This document shows, piece by piece, positions 6,901-13,898 of a stretch of DNA of 15,057 nucleotides (position 1 is its first letter; every line of letters begins with the position of its first letter). Made by a program: the position numbers and the translations under genes. Origin of the DNA: Candidatus Krumholzibacteriia bacterium (lineage in GTDB: Bacteria; Krumholzibacteriota; Krumholzibacteriia; G020349025); the NCBI GenBank assembly GCA_035649275.1, contig DASRJW010000144.1, forward strand, positions 1 through 15,057. Reading direction: 5' to 3'. Under the pieces are notes generated by a model that was not told the DNA's origin, did no database searches, and was given only the letters and a program-made list of their open reading frames with translations.

Positions 6901-7620
6901 TCACCTGGTCGCATCTCGGTAGAGCATCTTGAGGTCCGACCAATCGCGAGCCTCGACGTCCACCGGTGCACAAGGCTGCGGCACGGCGTTCGTGACCTGG
7001 ATCATCCAACCGCCGGTGCTGCAGCAGTAAGGCGCGGTTCCATAGAGCAGCAACTCGGTGCCCGTGTCGACATACGCCCGGACCTCGGGTCCCCCGACCC
7101 CAGCCCATATGCCTGAGCAATCATCGCTGCAGTGCTCCAGCGCGAAGTTCGGCGTGGCGTCGTTGGTCGTCACCAGTCGGCCTTTCACCAACGGAGTCGG
7201 GTCGGGTCCGACGGTCGTGTACGCCTGGATATCGAAGCCATAGCCGTAAGGGTCGAACTCGCGCTGAAAGGCTTGAGAATCGCAGGGGGGACCGATGCTC
7301 TGAGTGCTGACGACGAAGTATCGGTAGCTCGTGTTCGGTGTCACTGTGTCGACGATCTGCAGGGACCGGGTGCCGAGCTGCCGGGGAATGCGCTGGACGA
7401 GCCCTAAGGAGCCGCACGGGTATACCGCCCGGCGGTAAACGTCAATGAACATGCAGTCCGGTACGCCCCCGGTATCGGTGATCGTGAGGTCGACCTGGAC
7501 CGTGGCGGTGGCAAGGCCGGGTGCCGAATACGGGGTGAGCGTCAGGATGATGCTGCCGCGGGCGAACGCTGAGGTGGCGCAGGCCAGGACGCCCATCGCG
7601 ACCCATAGAGTGACCTTCAT
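6901..7620 (-). CDS. Secreted Cys-rich protein of unknown function
   Basis: A 239-residue protein with a clear signal peptide (MKVTLWVAMGVLACATSAFA, cleavage near residue 20). The mature part starts with beta-rich sequence (SIILTLTPYSAPGLATATVQV) and contains a segment, SLQIVDTVTPNTSYRYFVV, with the rhythm of fibronectin type III or other Ig-like folds. Eight cysteines remain after cleavage (including HCSDDCSG and PYCCSTGG), enough for four disulfides, which fits an extracytoplasmic location. I do not recognise a family. The ATG at 7620 is fixed by GGAGG (complement of 7627-7631) 6 bases upstream; an in-frame start at 7674 would place residues ahead of the signal peptide. It appears to be a single-gene unit with its own possible promoter near 7710 and the hairpin just after its stop. 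Confidence 0.8.
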   Translation of the reverse strand: MKVTLWVAMGVLACATSAFARGSIILTLTPYSAPGLATATVQVDLTITDTGGVPDCMFIDVYRRAVYPCGSLGLVQRIPRQLGTRSLQIVDTVTPNTSYRYFVVSTQSIGPPCDSQAFQREFDPYGYGFDIQAYTTVGPDPTPLVKGRLVTTNDATPNFALEHCSDDCSGIWAGVGGPEVRAYVDTGTELLLYGTAPYCCSTGGWMIQVTNAVPQPCAPVDVEARDWSDLKMLYRDATR

Positions 7621-7707
7621 GGTGAGCCTCCGGTGGCAGGCAGGCGAGCTTTGGACTCGCTCAGCCCCTTCCAATCCCTGCGGGATGGCAGGCTGGATAG
7701 AGACCGT

Positions 7708-7716
7708 ATTCTAACA
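7708..7716 (-). promoter_or_regulatory. Candidate extended -10 element for the secreted-protein gene
   Basis: On the minus strand this reads TGTTAGAAT, an extended -10 (TGN followed by TAGAAT, five of six consensus matches), about 90 bases before the ATG at 7620. It is in a locally AT-richer patch. I see no convincing -35 at the usual distance, which an extended -10 can tolerate. Confidence 0.35.
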
Positions 7717-7727
7717 TCAGAGCGTCC

Positions 7728-7755
7728 AAAAGCATCGCCGTCACCACAAGGCGAT
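7728..7755 (-). terminator. Possible weak terminator after the 7779-8228 gene
   Basis: ATCGCC (7734-7739) and GGCGAT (7750-7755) form a 6-bp stem with a 10-base loop. Read on the minus strand the stem is followed by GCTTTT (complement of 7733-7728), and it begins about 23 bases after the stop codon at 7779. The stem is short, so termination may be partial. Its place between one gene's stop and the next gene's candidate promoter supports the call. Confidence 0.35.
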
Positions 7756-7778
7756 CCTGAACGCGATGAAGGCGCTCG

Positions 7779-8228
7779 TTAGGAGAGAGGAAAGTCGGCG
7801 GCGCCGGCACGGGGCAGAATCTGCACCGAGCGGATGCGCGTCGTGGTCACGCCGTTGGCGAACTCGAGGAAGAGACCCGGCGCGGCGAGGATGTCCGGGT
7901 AGATGACGCTGCCGCCCCAGGTGCAGCCGTTGATGCCGAGGACTGCTGGCACCGGACCCTGGCGCTCGAACCAACCACCCCAGACGAACCACGACTCGCT
8001 GCTGGCGCGGCTGATGGCGTAGGTGGAGTTCTTCGTGGTCACGAGCAACGAGTCGCCCCAGCCGAGCTCCGTCCGGCGCACCATGCCGAGCGTTCCTGGC
8101 CGCGCGGCGGTGCTTGCCCCTAGGGCCTCCAGAACCTGCAGCGCCGGCAGCCCGTGTTCCAGGATGGCGTTCAAGGTGCGGACGTGGATGGCGATGCGGA
8201 ACTGACCTGACGAGTCCGGAGTGGCCAC
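7779..8228 (-). CDS. Small conserved-looking protein of unknown function
   Basis: A 149-residue protein with no signal peptide or membrane segment. The start is set at a GTG whose first base is 8228, because GGAGG (complement of 8233-8237) lies 4 bases upstream; the frame stays open to 8441, but ATGs at 8276 and 8255 have no binding site and the longest start would overlap the amidotransferase gene. A central part, LLVTTKNSTYAISR, is followed by a Gly/Trp-rich block, SWFVWGGWFERQG, then GINGCTWGGSVI and LEFANGVTTTRIRSVQIL. This beta-rich, Trp/Gly pattern ending in TTxIRSV recalls small unnamed proteins in environmental bacteria, but I cannot assign a family or function. It is divergent from the amidotransferase operon across a 193-bp gap rich in inverted repeats, so a link to that operon is possible but unproven. 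Confidence 0.7.
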   Translation of the reverse strand: MATPDSSGQFRIAIHVRTLNAILEHGLPALQVLEALGASTAARPGTLGMVRRTELGWGDSLLVTTKNSTYAISRASSESWFVWGGWFERQGPVPAVLGINGCTWGGSVIYPDILAAPGLFLEFANGVTTTRIRSVQILPRAGAADFPLS

Positions 8229-8289
8229 GAATCCTCCCGACAGGGGCGCTCGCATCCCGAATGTACTGGACCCCATCCCGGGGTCGCAA

Positions 8290-8334
8290 CCAGGGTTTTC
8301 CCCTGGCCCCACATGGGGTGCGGTACCCCCCTGG
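8290..8334. repeat. Cluster of inverted repeats in the divergent gap upstream of asnB
   Basis: CCAGGG (8290-8295) and CCCTGG (8301-8306) are a perfect 6-base inverted repeat with a 5-base spacer. GGGGT (8315-8319) and ACCCC (8325-8329) form a second. CCCC/GGGG (8307-8310, 8315-8318) form a third around ACAT. A second CCCTGG at 8329-8334 could also pair with CCAGGG at 8290, so alternative structures are possible. A TAGACT at 8345-8350 might be a -10 for the operon, but no good -35 precedes it. The cluster could be operators or leader structure. Confidence 0.4.
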
Positions 8335-8421
8335 ATGCCTGTGGTAGACTGAGCCGCGTTCGTGCCCTGCTCCCGTCGCGCCCGGCGGGACGCAACCCTG
8401 CTCATCACGTCGAAGAACCCC

Positions 8422-10299
8422 ATGTGCGGAATCTGCGGCATTTTCCACTATCGCCGGGGCGAAGACGTGTCGCGCCCGCTCGTCGAGGCCATGGCGGAGA
8501 GCCTCCGCCACCGGGGACCCGACGACGACGGCTTCCTGGTGCAAGGCGGCATCGGCCTGGGATTCCGTCGGCTGTCGATCATCGACCTCACCACCGGCCA
8601 CCAGCCCATCCCGAACGAGGATGAGAGCCGCTGGGTCATCCTCAACGGTGAGATTTACAACTATCGCGATCTGCGCCGCCAGCTGGAAGGCGCTGGTCAC
8701 CGTTTCCGCACCGTTTCCGACACCGAAACCATCGTCCACGGCCACGAGGAATGGGGCTCGGACGTCACCAACCACCTGAACGGCATCTTCGGCTTCGCCG
8801 TGTGGGACGGTACCTCGCGCTCCTTGCTCCTCGCCCGCGATCACCTGGGGGTGAAGCCGCTCTACTACCACGACGACGGCACGCGCCTCCTCTTCGGCTC
8901 CGAGATCAAGGCCATCCTGCAGGACGAACGCGTGCCGCGCGAGCTCGATCAGGAAGCCCTCGGCATCTTCCTCGCCCTCGGCTTCGTCCCCTCGCCGCGG
9001 ACGCTCTTCAAGGGCATCCACAAGATCCCGCCGGGGCATCGCTTGCGCGTCGACGGCGGCGGGGCCCGTCTCGAGCGCTACTGGCGCACGACACCGCAGA
9101 TCCGTGCGATCGCCGAGGCCGAGGCCATCGAGGAGTACGCCCACCGCTTCCGTCTCGCGGTCGAGCGCCAGATGGTGAGCGACGTTCCCGTGGCTTCTCT
9201 GCTCTCCGGCGGCGTCGACTCCGCCCTGGTGACCGCGGTCATGCGCCAGGTGTCGCCGTCTCCCATTTCCAGCTTCTCCGTCGGCTTCGAAGAGGAAGGC
9301 GACTGGAACGAGCTCGAGGAGGCGGCGGCGTCGGCTCGCTTTCTCGGCACGCAGCACCGGGATGTGCGCATCAGCTCGAAGCACTACGTGGACTTCTTCC
9401 CCGAGTCGCTGTGGCATCTCGAAGAGCCGGTGCTGTCGCAGAGCACCTTCGCTTTCTTCTTCCTCACCAAGCTGGCGCGCGAGAGCGTCAAGGTCGTGCT
9501 CACCGGCCAGGGGGCCGATGAACCGCTGGCGGGCTACGACCGCTATCGGGGCGAAAAGCTGGCGGGCAGCCTCGGCTGGCTGGCGGGGAGCCCGGTATCG
9601 CAACGCCTGGTAGCGGCGCTGCCGCGGGCCGAGAAGCTGCGCCGCGCCGCCCGCTCTCTCGGAGAACGCGATCCGGTGCAGCGCTTCGCCCGCATCCACG
9701 CGCTCTTCCCCCGCGACGAGGCCTTGCGGCTCCTCCGACCAGAGCTGGCCGCGGTCGTGCAACGCTTCGATCCCGTCGAGCCGCTGCGACGCTGGCAGCG
9801 CGACGTGGAGCACCTGGACGGGTTGTCGCAGCTCCTCTACATCGATACGCGGCTCTCGCTCCCGGACGACCTCCTCTTCTATGGCGACAAGCTCGCCATG
9901 GCCAACTCCCTCGAGGCGCGTGTTCCCATCCTGGACGTGGAGCTGGTGGAGTTCATGGAAACGCTGCCACCCAACCTCAAGCTCCGCGGTCTGACCGCGA
10001 AGTACGTACACAAGCAGGCCGCCCGGCGCTGGTTGCCGGAGAGCATCATCCACCGTCCGAAGAAGGGCTTCGCCACCCCCGTGGACACCTGGTTCCAGAG
10101 CGAGCTCGACGGCTTCGTGGTCGACACCCTCCTCGGCCGCGACTCGGCCTGCCGCGAGCACTTCGACCCGGCGGCGGTGGAAAAACTCCTGCAGGAACAT
10201 CGCGAGCGCCGGCGGGATCACAGGCGGCGCATCTTCGCCCTCCTCAGCTTCGAGCTCTGGTACCGCCGCTTCCTGCGCTCCCCCGTGGCGGTGACATGA
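8422..10299 (+). CDS. asnB: Asparagine-synthase (glutamine-hydrolysing) type amidotransferase, long form
   Basis: A 625-residue two-domain cytoplasmic enzyme. The N-terminal class II glutaminase domain starts MCGICGIF, so Cys2 becomes the N-terminal nucleophile; this fixes the ATG at 8422. It keeps RLSIIDL (50-56), NGEIYN (75-80) and D100 of the glutamine site. The synthetase domain has the ATP-pyrophosphatase loop SGGVDS (262-267) and TGQGADE (361-367). Both half-reactions should therefore work: ammonia from glutamine is passed to an AMP-activated carboxylate. Housekeeping E. coli AsnB is 554 residues; forms of this length are frequent in capsule and exopolysaccharide loci, where they may amidate sugar acids. 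The stop overlaps the start of the GDP-mannose dehydrogenase gene by 4 bp (ATGA), indicating coupling. Fold and chemistry are firm; aspartate versus another acceptor is open. Confidence 0.93.
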   Translation: MCGICGIFHYRRGEDVSRPLVEAMAESLRHRGPDDDGFLVQGGIGLGFRRLSIIDLTTGHQPIPNEDESRWVILNGEIYNYRDLRRQLEGAGHRFRTVSDTETIVHGHEEWGSDVTNHLNGIFGFAVWDGTSRSLLLARDHLGVKPLYYHDDGTRLLFGSEIKAILQDERVPRELDQEALGIFLALGFVPSPRTLFKGIHKIPPGHRLRVDGGGARLERYWRTTPQIRAIAEAEAIEEYAHRFRLAVERQMVSDVPVASLLSGGVDSALVTAVMRQVSPSPISSFSVGFEEEGDWNELEEAAASARFLGTQHRDVRISSKHYVDFFPESLWHLEEPVLSQSTFAFFFLTKLARESVKVVLTGQGADEPLAGYDRYRGEKLAGSLGWLAGSPVSQRLVAALPRAEKLRRAARSLGERDPVQRFARIHALFPRDEALRLLRPELAAVVQRFDPVEPLRRWQRDVEHLDGLSQLLYIDTRLSLPDDLLFYGDKLAMANSLEARVPILDVELVEFMETLPPNLKLRGLTAKYVHKQAARRWLPESIIHRPKKGFATPVDTWFQSELDGFVVDTLLGRDSACREHFDPAAVEKLLQEHRERRRDHRRRIFALLSFELWYRRFLRSPVAVT

Positions 10300-11606
10300 A
10301 AGTCGCCGTCTTCGGGCTCGGGTACGTAGGTTGCGTCTGCGCCGGCTGCTTCGCCCGCGCCGGTCACCGAGTCATCGGTGTGGACGTGAATCCCGTCAAG
10401 GTCGACATCCTGAACGCCGGGCAGAGCCCCATCGTCGAATCGGGCGTCGACGCTCTCCTCGCCGCCGGCAAGGCCGCCGGGCGCCTGCGCGCCACGACTT
10501 CGGCGCTGGAGGCGGTGCAGAACACGGAGGTCTCGCTCGTCTGCGTCGGCACACCGAGCCGGCGGAACGGCAGTCTGGACCTCGGGCACGTGCACAAGGT
10601 GGCCGAAGAGATCGGCGAGGCGCTGCGTTCGGTGTCCGCCTACCACGTGGTCGTGATCAGGAGCACCGTGATGCCCGGCACCGCCGCCACCGTGGCCGGG
10701 ATCCTGGCCCGCGCCTCCGGGAAGCAGCCGGGGCAGGACTTCGGCGTGGTCGTCAACCCCGAGTTCATGCGCGAGGGCACGGCGATCGTCGACTTCCTGC
10801 AGCCGCCGCTCACCTTGATCGGGAGCGAGCACCCGGACGCGCTCGAGATCGTGGCGGGGCTCTATCATGACCTGGAGGCGCCGCTCGTGCGCACTGCCAC
10901 GCCCGTCGCCGAGATGGTGAAGTACGTGAGCAACGCCTTCCATGCCACCAAGATCGCCTTCGCCAACGAGATCGGGAACATCTGCAAGGCCACTGGTATC
11001 GACAGCCACGCGGTGATGGAGATCTTCTGCCGGGACGAAAAGCTGAACATCTCCACCAAGTATCTGCTGCCGGGCTTCGCCTTCGGCGGTTCCTGCCTGC
11101 CCAAGGACGTGCGCGCCCTCGCCTTCCGGGCGCGGGAACTCGACGTGTCCGCGCCACTCCTGGAGAGCCTGCTCGCCTCGAACAGCCTGCAGGTGAAGCG
11201 CGCCGTCGATACGCTGCTGCGCTGGAAGTCGCGCCGCCTCGGCTTCCTCGGCCTCTCCTTCAAGGGGGGCACGGACGATCTGCGCGAGAGTCCCATCGTG
11301 GAAGTGGTGGAGACGATGATCGGCAAGGGCTACGACGTGCGCATCTACGACCCGAACGTGTCGCTCGCCCGGCTCTTCGGTGCCAACAAGGAGTACATCG
11401 AGAAGGAGATCCCGCACATCGACCGTCTCATGTGCAAGACACTGGACGAAGTCCTGCAACATGCCGAGGTGCTCGTGGTGGGGAACCGCAACGACGAGTT
11501 CCACCGCGCCTTGGAGACGCTGCGGCCAGGGCAGCGCCTGCTGGATCTGGTGCGACTCCAGGAGAACCTGCCGGACATCGATGGCTACGAGGGAATCTGC
11601 TGGTGA
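10296..11606 (+). CDS. algD: GDP-mannose 6-dehydrogenase
   Basis: A 436-residue NAD-dependent enzyme that oxidises C6 of GDP-mannose twice to give GDP-mannuronic acid. It resembles Pseudomonas AlgD from end to end, including the same length and the same last five residues, EGICW. Visible motifs are the Rossmann loop GLGYVG (7-12), VCAGC, SPIVE, VCVGTPSRRNGSLDLG (82-97), NPEFMRE (154-160), EMVKY (206-210, catalytic-region K209), FAFGGSCLPKD (261-271) with catalytic C267, and FKGGTDDLRESP (322-333). CAGC near the N-terminus and the GDLDLG-like loop favour GDP-mannose over UDP-glucose dehydrogenase. It starts inside the amidotransferase stop and its own stop overlaps the GTG of the next gene, so three genes are coupled. 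No alginate polymerase or epimerase gene is in the window, so the final polymer is unknown. Confidence 0.93.
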   Translation: MKVAVFGLGYVGCVCAGCFARAGHRVIGVDVNPVKVDILNAGQSPIVESGVDALLAAGKAAGRLRATTSALEAVQNTEVSLVCVGTPSRRNGSLDLGHVHKVAEEIGEALRSVSAYHVVVIRSTVMPGTAATVAGILARASGKQPGQDFGVVVNPEFMREGTAIVDFLQPPLTLIGSEHPDALEIVAGLYHDLEAPLVRTATPVAEMVKYVSNAFHATKIAFANEIGNICKATGIDSHAVMEIFCRDEKLNISTKYLLPGFAFGGSCLPKDVRALAFRARELDVSAPLLESLLASNSLQVKRAVDTLLRWKSRRLGFLGLSFKGGTDDLRESPIVEVVETMIGKGYDVRIYDPNVSLARLFGANKEYIEKEIPHIDRLMCKTLDEVLQHAEVLVVGNRNDEFHRALETLRPGQRLLDLVRLQENLPDIDGYEGICW

Positions 11607-12013
11607 AGCTCCTTCTCCTCTACGTGCACGACTATTGGCTGAAACCGTTCGAGCGCTCGCTGCCGGAGGCACCAGAGGCCCCTGCGGGCGTCGAAACCGG
11701 ACCTGCCGTCGTGGCCTTGATCCACGTCGAGGCGGAAGATCCGGAGCGCCAGGACAAGCTCGTCACCAAGGCCATCAAGAACATCAAGTGGCTGGCGGGC
11801 AAGTTCGAGACCCGCACCGTGGTGCTCCACTCCTTCGCCCATCTGGCGGCGACTCGGGCCGAGCCCGAACGGGCCGATGCCCTCCTCGGGGCCATGCGGG
11901 AGCGCCTGGCCGGCGCCGACTACGCCGTCCACACCACGCCCTTCGGCTGGTTCAACGAGTTCCGCCTGCACGTTGCCGGCCCATCTCTGGCCAAGGTCTT
12001 CGTCGAGCTCTGA
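11603..12013 (+). CDS. Freestanding archaeal-type threonyl-tRNA synthetase editing domain protein
   Basis: A 136-residue protein starting at a GTG that overlaps the stop of algD (GTGA), so translation is probably coupled. It matches the N-terminal editing domain of archaeal ThrRS (Pfam tRNA-Thr_ED, a D-aminoacyl-tRNA deacylase-like fold) along its whole length: MKLLLLYVHDY at the start, ALIHVEAED (38-46), TKAIKNIKWLA (55-65), VVLHSFAHLA (73-82) and HTTPFGWFNEF (110-120), then GPSLAKVF. In archaea this domain removes serine mischarged on tRNA-Thr. No catalytic or anticodon-binding ThrRS domain follows; the frame ends at 12013. Compared from memory with the Pyrococcus domain, H83 is kept (H80), but Y120, K121 and E134 correspond to F117, N118 and K131. 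It may therefore have other specificity, or a non-editing role. Family call good, function open. Confidence 0.82.
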   Translation: MKLLLLYVHDYWLKPFERSLPEAPEAPAGVETGPAVVALIHVEAEDPERQDKLVTKAIKNIKWLAGKFETRTVVLHSFAHLAATRAEPERADALLGAMRERLAGADYAVHTTPFGWFNEFRLHVAGPSLAKVFVEL

Positions 12014-12102
12014 TTCCGAGCCATCGAAGCGAGCGATCTCGATCACTGCCGGGATGGGAACGGAACCTCGAACACGGACACGACGCGCGCGCCAGCGGAT
12101 TC

Positions 12103-13824
12103 TCAGCGCCTACGAGCCAGTCCCACCCGCGCTTTGATCCATCCAACCAAGCTGTCCTGAAAACCAGGGACGTAGGTGGTCAACTCGAGGACCTCGCGGT
12201 CGTATCCCGTGCGCGACTCGAGGAGGCCATGGTTTCCATGCTCGAACACCTTGACGGTGGCGTCGCGGTTCCCGGCGTCGGCCAGAGCGCGGCGCAGGAG
12301 CACCGCGCTTTCTGCGCTGGGCACCGAACGATCCAGCGCGCCGAGCATGATGTAGACGGGCGTACGCACCTTGCGCCAATAAGGAATCGGGTCGTACTGC
12401 CACTCTGCTCTCAGCTTGTTCAGGAACGCGGCGCCCATACTGTCCGTGGGTGAAACCCGCGGCACCCAGAGCACGCGGGCCCAGGGAAACCAGGGCTCCT
12501 GGGACACTGCATCGACCTCGGCGCGGAGCGAGTCCCATGCGGGCGTGGTGATTTGGGGATGGCTGAGCACGAAATCGGTCACCCGTTGCCGAATGGCCAC
12601 AGCCCTGGCGACGTCGGCCTCCGAGAATCCTTGCGAGCGCAAGTCGTTGCCGACCTCGTAGGCAATGTTGTCACCCACTTTGCGCGCCGATCCCGAGCGT
12701 ACCGTGATGAACGCCACGCGACCCTCGGACCGAGCCGCCGCGAGAGGGGCGATATACCCGCCATTGCTCGTGCCATAGAAGCCGATCCGCTCGGGATCGA
12801 TGTCGCTTCTCGTTTGGAGGTACCTGAGGCCTGCCAGCACGTCGTCCGCCAAGTCCTCGTACGTTGCCGTCCAAGCGTTCCCCGTCGAGGCGCCGCCACC
12901 GCGTTTGTCGAAGGCGAGCACCGCCAAGCCGTGGCCGGAGAAGTAGCTGGACCAATAGCCGAAATCTCGGGTGGGGATGGTACCCCCAGCGCCGTGGATC
13001 AGAATGACGGCGGGATGTCGCCCGGCCCCCTTGGGTACCGTCACGGTGCCGGCGAGTCGCACCGGCCCGTTCTGGAAGGTCACGTCCTCACTCACGTGAT
13101 CATCGAGGCGCACGGCCTCGCGACGCGGTTCGCCGCGCTCCCACCAGGTGAGCGCGCGCACCTTGCCGCGAGCCTTCTCCCCCACCGGGGCGGCTGGCGT
13201 AGGAGCATCCAGGGAGACATCGGCGCGAATCGTGATGGGGTAATCGATTCGAAACGTCGGTCCGGTGAAGAACTCTGTCTCCGACAACCCATAGAGAATG
13301 CCGCCGCGACGCGTCTTCGAGTCGAAAAAGGCAAGCCAGCCGCCAGCCTCGTCCATCGGCCCCATGGAGAGGACGCGATCTTCGGCGATCCGGTAGTTGC
13401 CGGCGAGGCGACGCACCACCGTGGAGTCGTACGCCATGCGATGAATGAGGTGGAGTCTTCCCTGCTTCCCGCCGGCACGGAATTCGCCGTGCAGGGAATC
13501 CCGTTCCGCCTGGCCGTCGAAGCGTGCTGTGTCGCTGCCGAAGGCGAAGCCGAAAGAGAGCGACGTCGGCGCCAGTCGAACCTCGGAAAGCTCCACGCCC
13601 CACGCGTTGTCTGCGGGAAGATCGGCACTGCCGTTCAACGCGGGCGCCGCGTAGGTGAATTGCACGCGGAGGAACGTCGTCGTATCGCCGAGCGCGAACT
13701 GACCGACCCAGTCCCCGCTACACAATGATTCTGGGGTCGCTGCAGGCTCTGTCCCAGCGGAGGCATTCGTTGCCCCGAAGGTGGCGATCATCACGAGGGA
13801 CACGACCCATGGCCACACTGTCAT
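12103..13824 (-). CDS. Exported alpha/beta hydrolase (serine hydrolase, prolyl-oligopeptidase-like)
   Basis: A 573-residue protein with a hydrophobic N-terminus (WPWVVSLVMIATFGATNASA), probably a signal peptide. Residues of about 30-240 form a beta-rich domain of unknown role. An alpha/beta hydrolase domain follows, with VILIHGAGG (oxyanion HG, about 273-281), FYGTSNGGYIAP around nucleophile S353, LGALDRSVP with D498 and EHGNHGLLE with H532, so the catalytic set is intact. Such proteins are peptidases or esterases; the substrate is unknown. I chose the ATG at 13824 because GGGAGGG lies about 5 bases upstream. The in-frame ATG at 13839 adds MREGS, giving the signal peptide a positive charge, but its AAGGA is only 3 bases away; either is possible. 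It is the last gene of a probable minus-strand unit. Confidence 0.9.
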   Translation of the reverse strand: MTVWPWVVSLVMIATFGATNASAGTEPAATPESLCSGDWVGQFALGDTTTFLRVQFTYAAPALNGSADLPADNAWGVELSEVRLAPTSLSFGFAFGSDTARFDGQAERDSLHGEFRAGGKQGRLHLIHRMAYDSTVVRRLAGNYRIAEDRVLSMGPMDEAGGWLAFFDSKTRRGGILYGLSETEFFTGPTFRIDYPITIRADVSLDAPTPAAPVGEKARGKVRALTWWERGEPRREAVRLDDHVSEDVTFQNGPVRLAGTVTVPKGAGRHPAVILIHGAGGTIPTRDFGYWSSYFSGHGLAVLAFDKRGGGASTGNAWTATYEDLADDVLAGLRYLQTRSDIDPERIGFYGTSNGGYIAPLAAARSEGRVAFITVRSGSARKVGDNIAYEVGNDLRSQGFSEADVARAVAIRQRVTDFVLSHPQITTPAWDSLRAEVDAVSQEPWFPWARVLWVPRVSPTDSMGAAFLNKLRAEWQYDPIPYWRKVRTPVYIMLGALDRSVPSAESAVLLRRALADAGNRDATVKVFEHGNHGLLESRTGYDREVLELTTYVPGFQDSLVGWIKARVGLARRR

Positions 13825-13898
13825 CGAACCCTCCCTCATCTTTCCTTGGACGTTTCGCTAGGGGAAAGGGTTGGAACGCATTCTCGTGGGTAGGGAGC

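Noticed and set aside
7741-10221. Open frame of 826 codons on the minus strand across the amidotransferase gene
   Set aside because: It is antisense to asnB, which has all catalytic motifs; the frame's product is Arg/Glu/Ala/Val-rich with no motif. Long antisense frames are expected at this GC content.
10296-11606. Alginate biosynthesis locus
   Set aside because: Only the GDP-mannose dehydrogenase is present; no polymerase, epimerase, lyase or export gene is in the window, so the polymer cannot be named.
10218-11672. Open frame of 484 codons on the minus strand across algD
   Set aside because: Antisense to a clear GDP-mannose dehydrogenase; low-complexity product with no recognisable domain.
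12014-12102. Terminator between the editing-domain gene and the convergent hydrolase
   Set aside because: Only a 4-bp CGAG/CTCG arm pair and no T-tract; nothing terminator-like that I can support.
12553-13728. Open frame of 391 codons on the plus strand across the hydrolase
   Set aside because: Antisense to a hydrolase with intact S/D/H residues; no SD and no motif.
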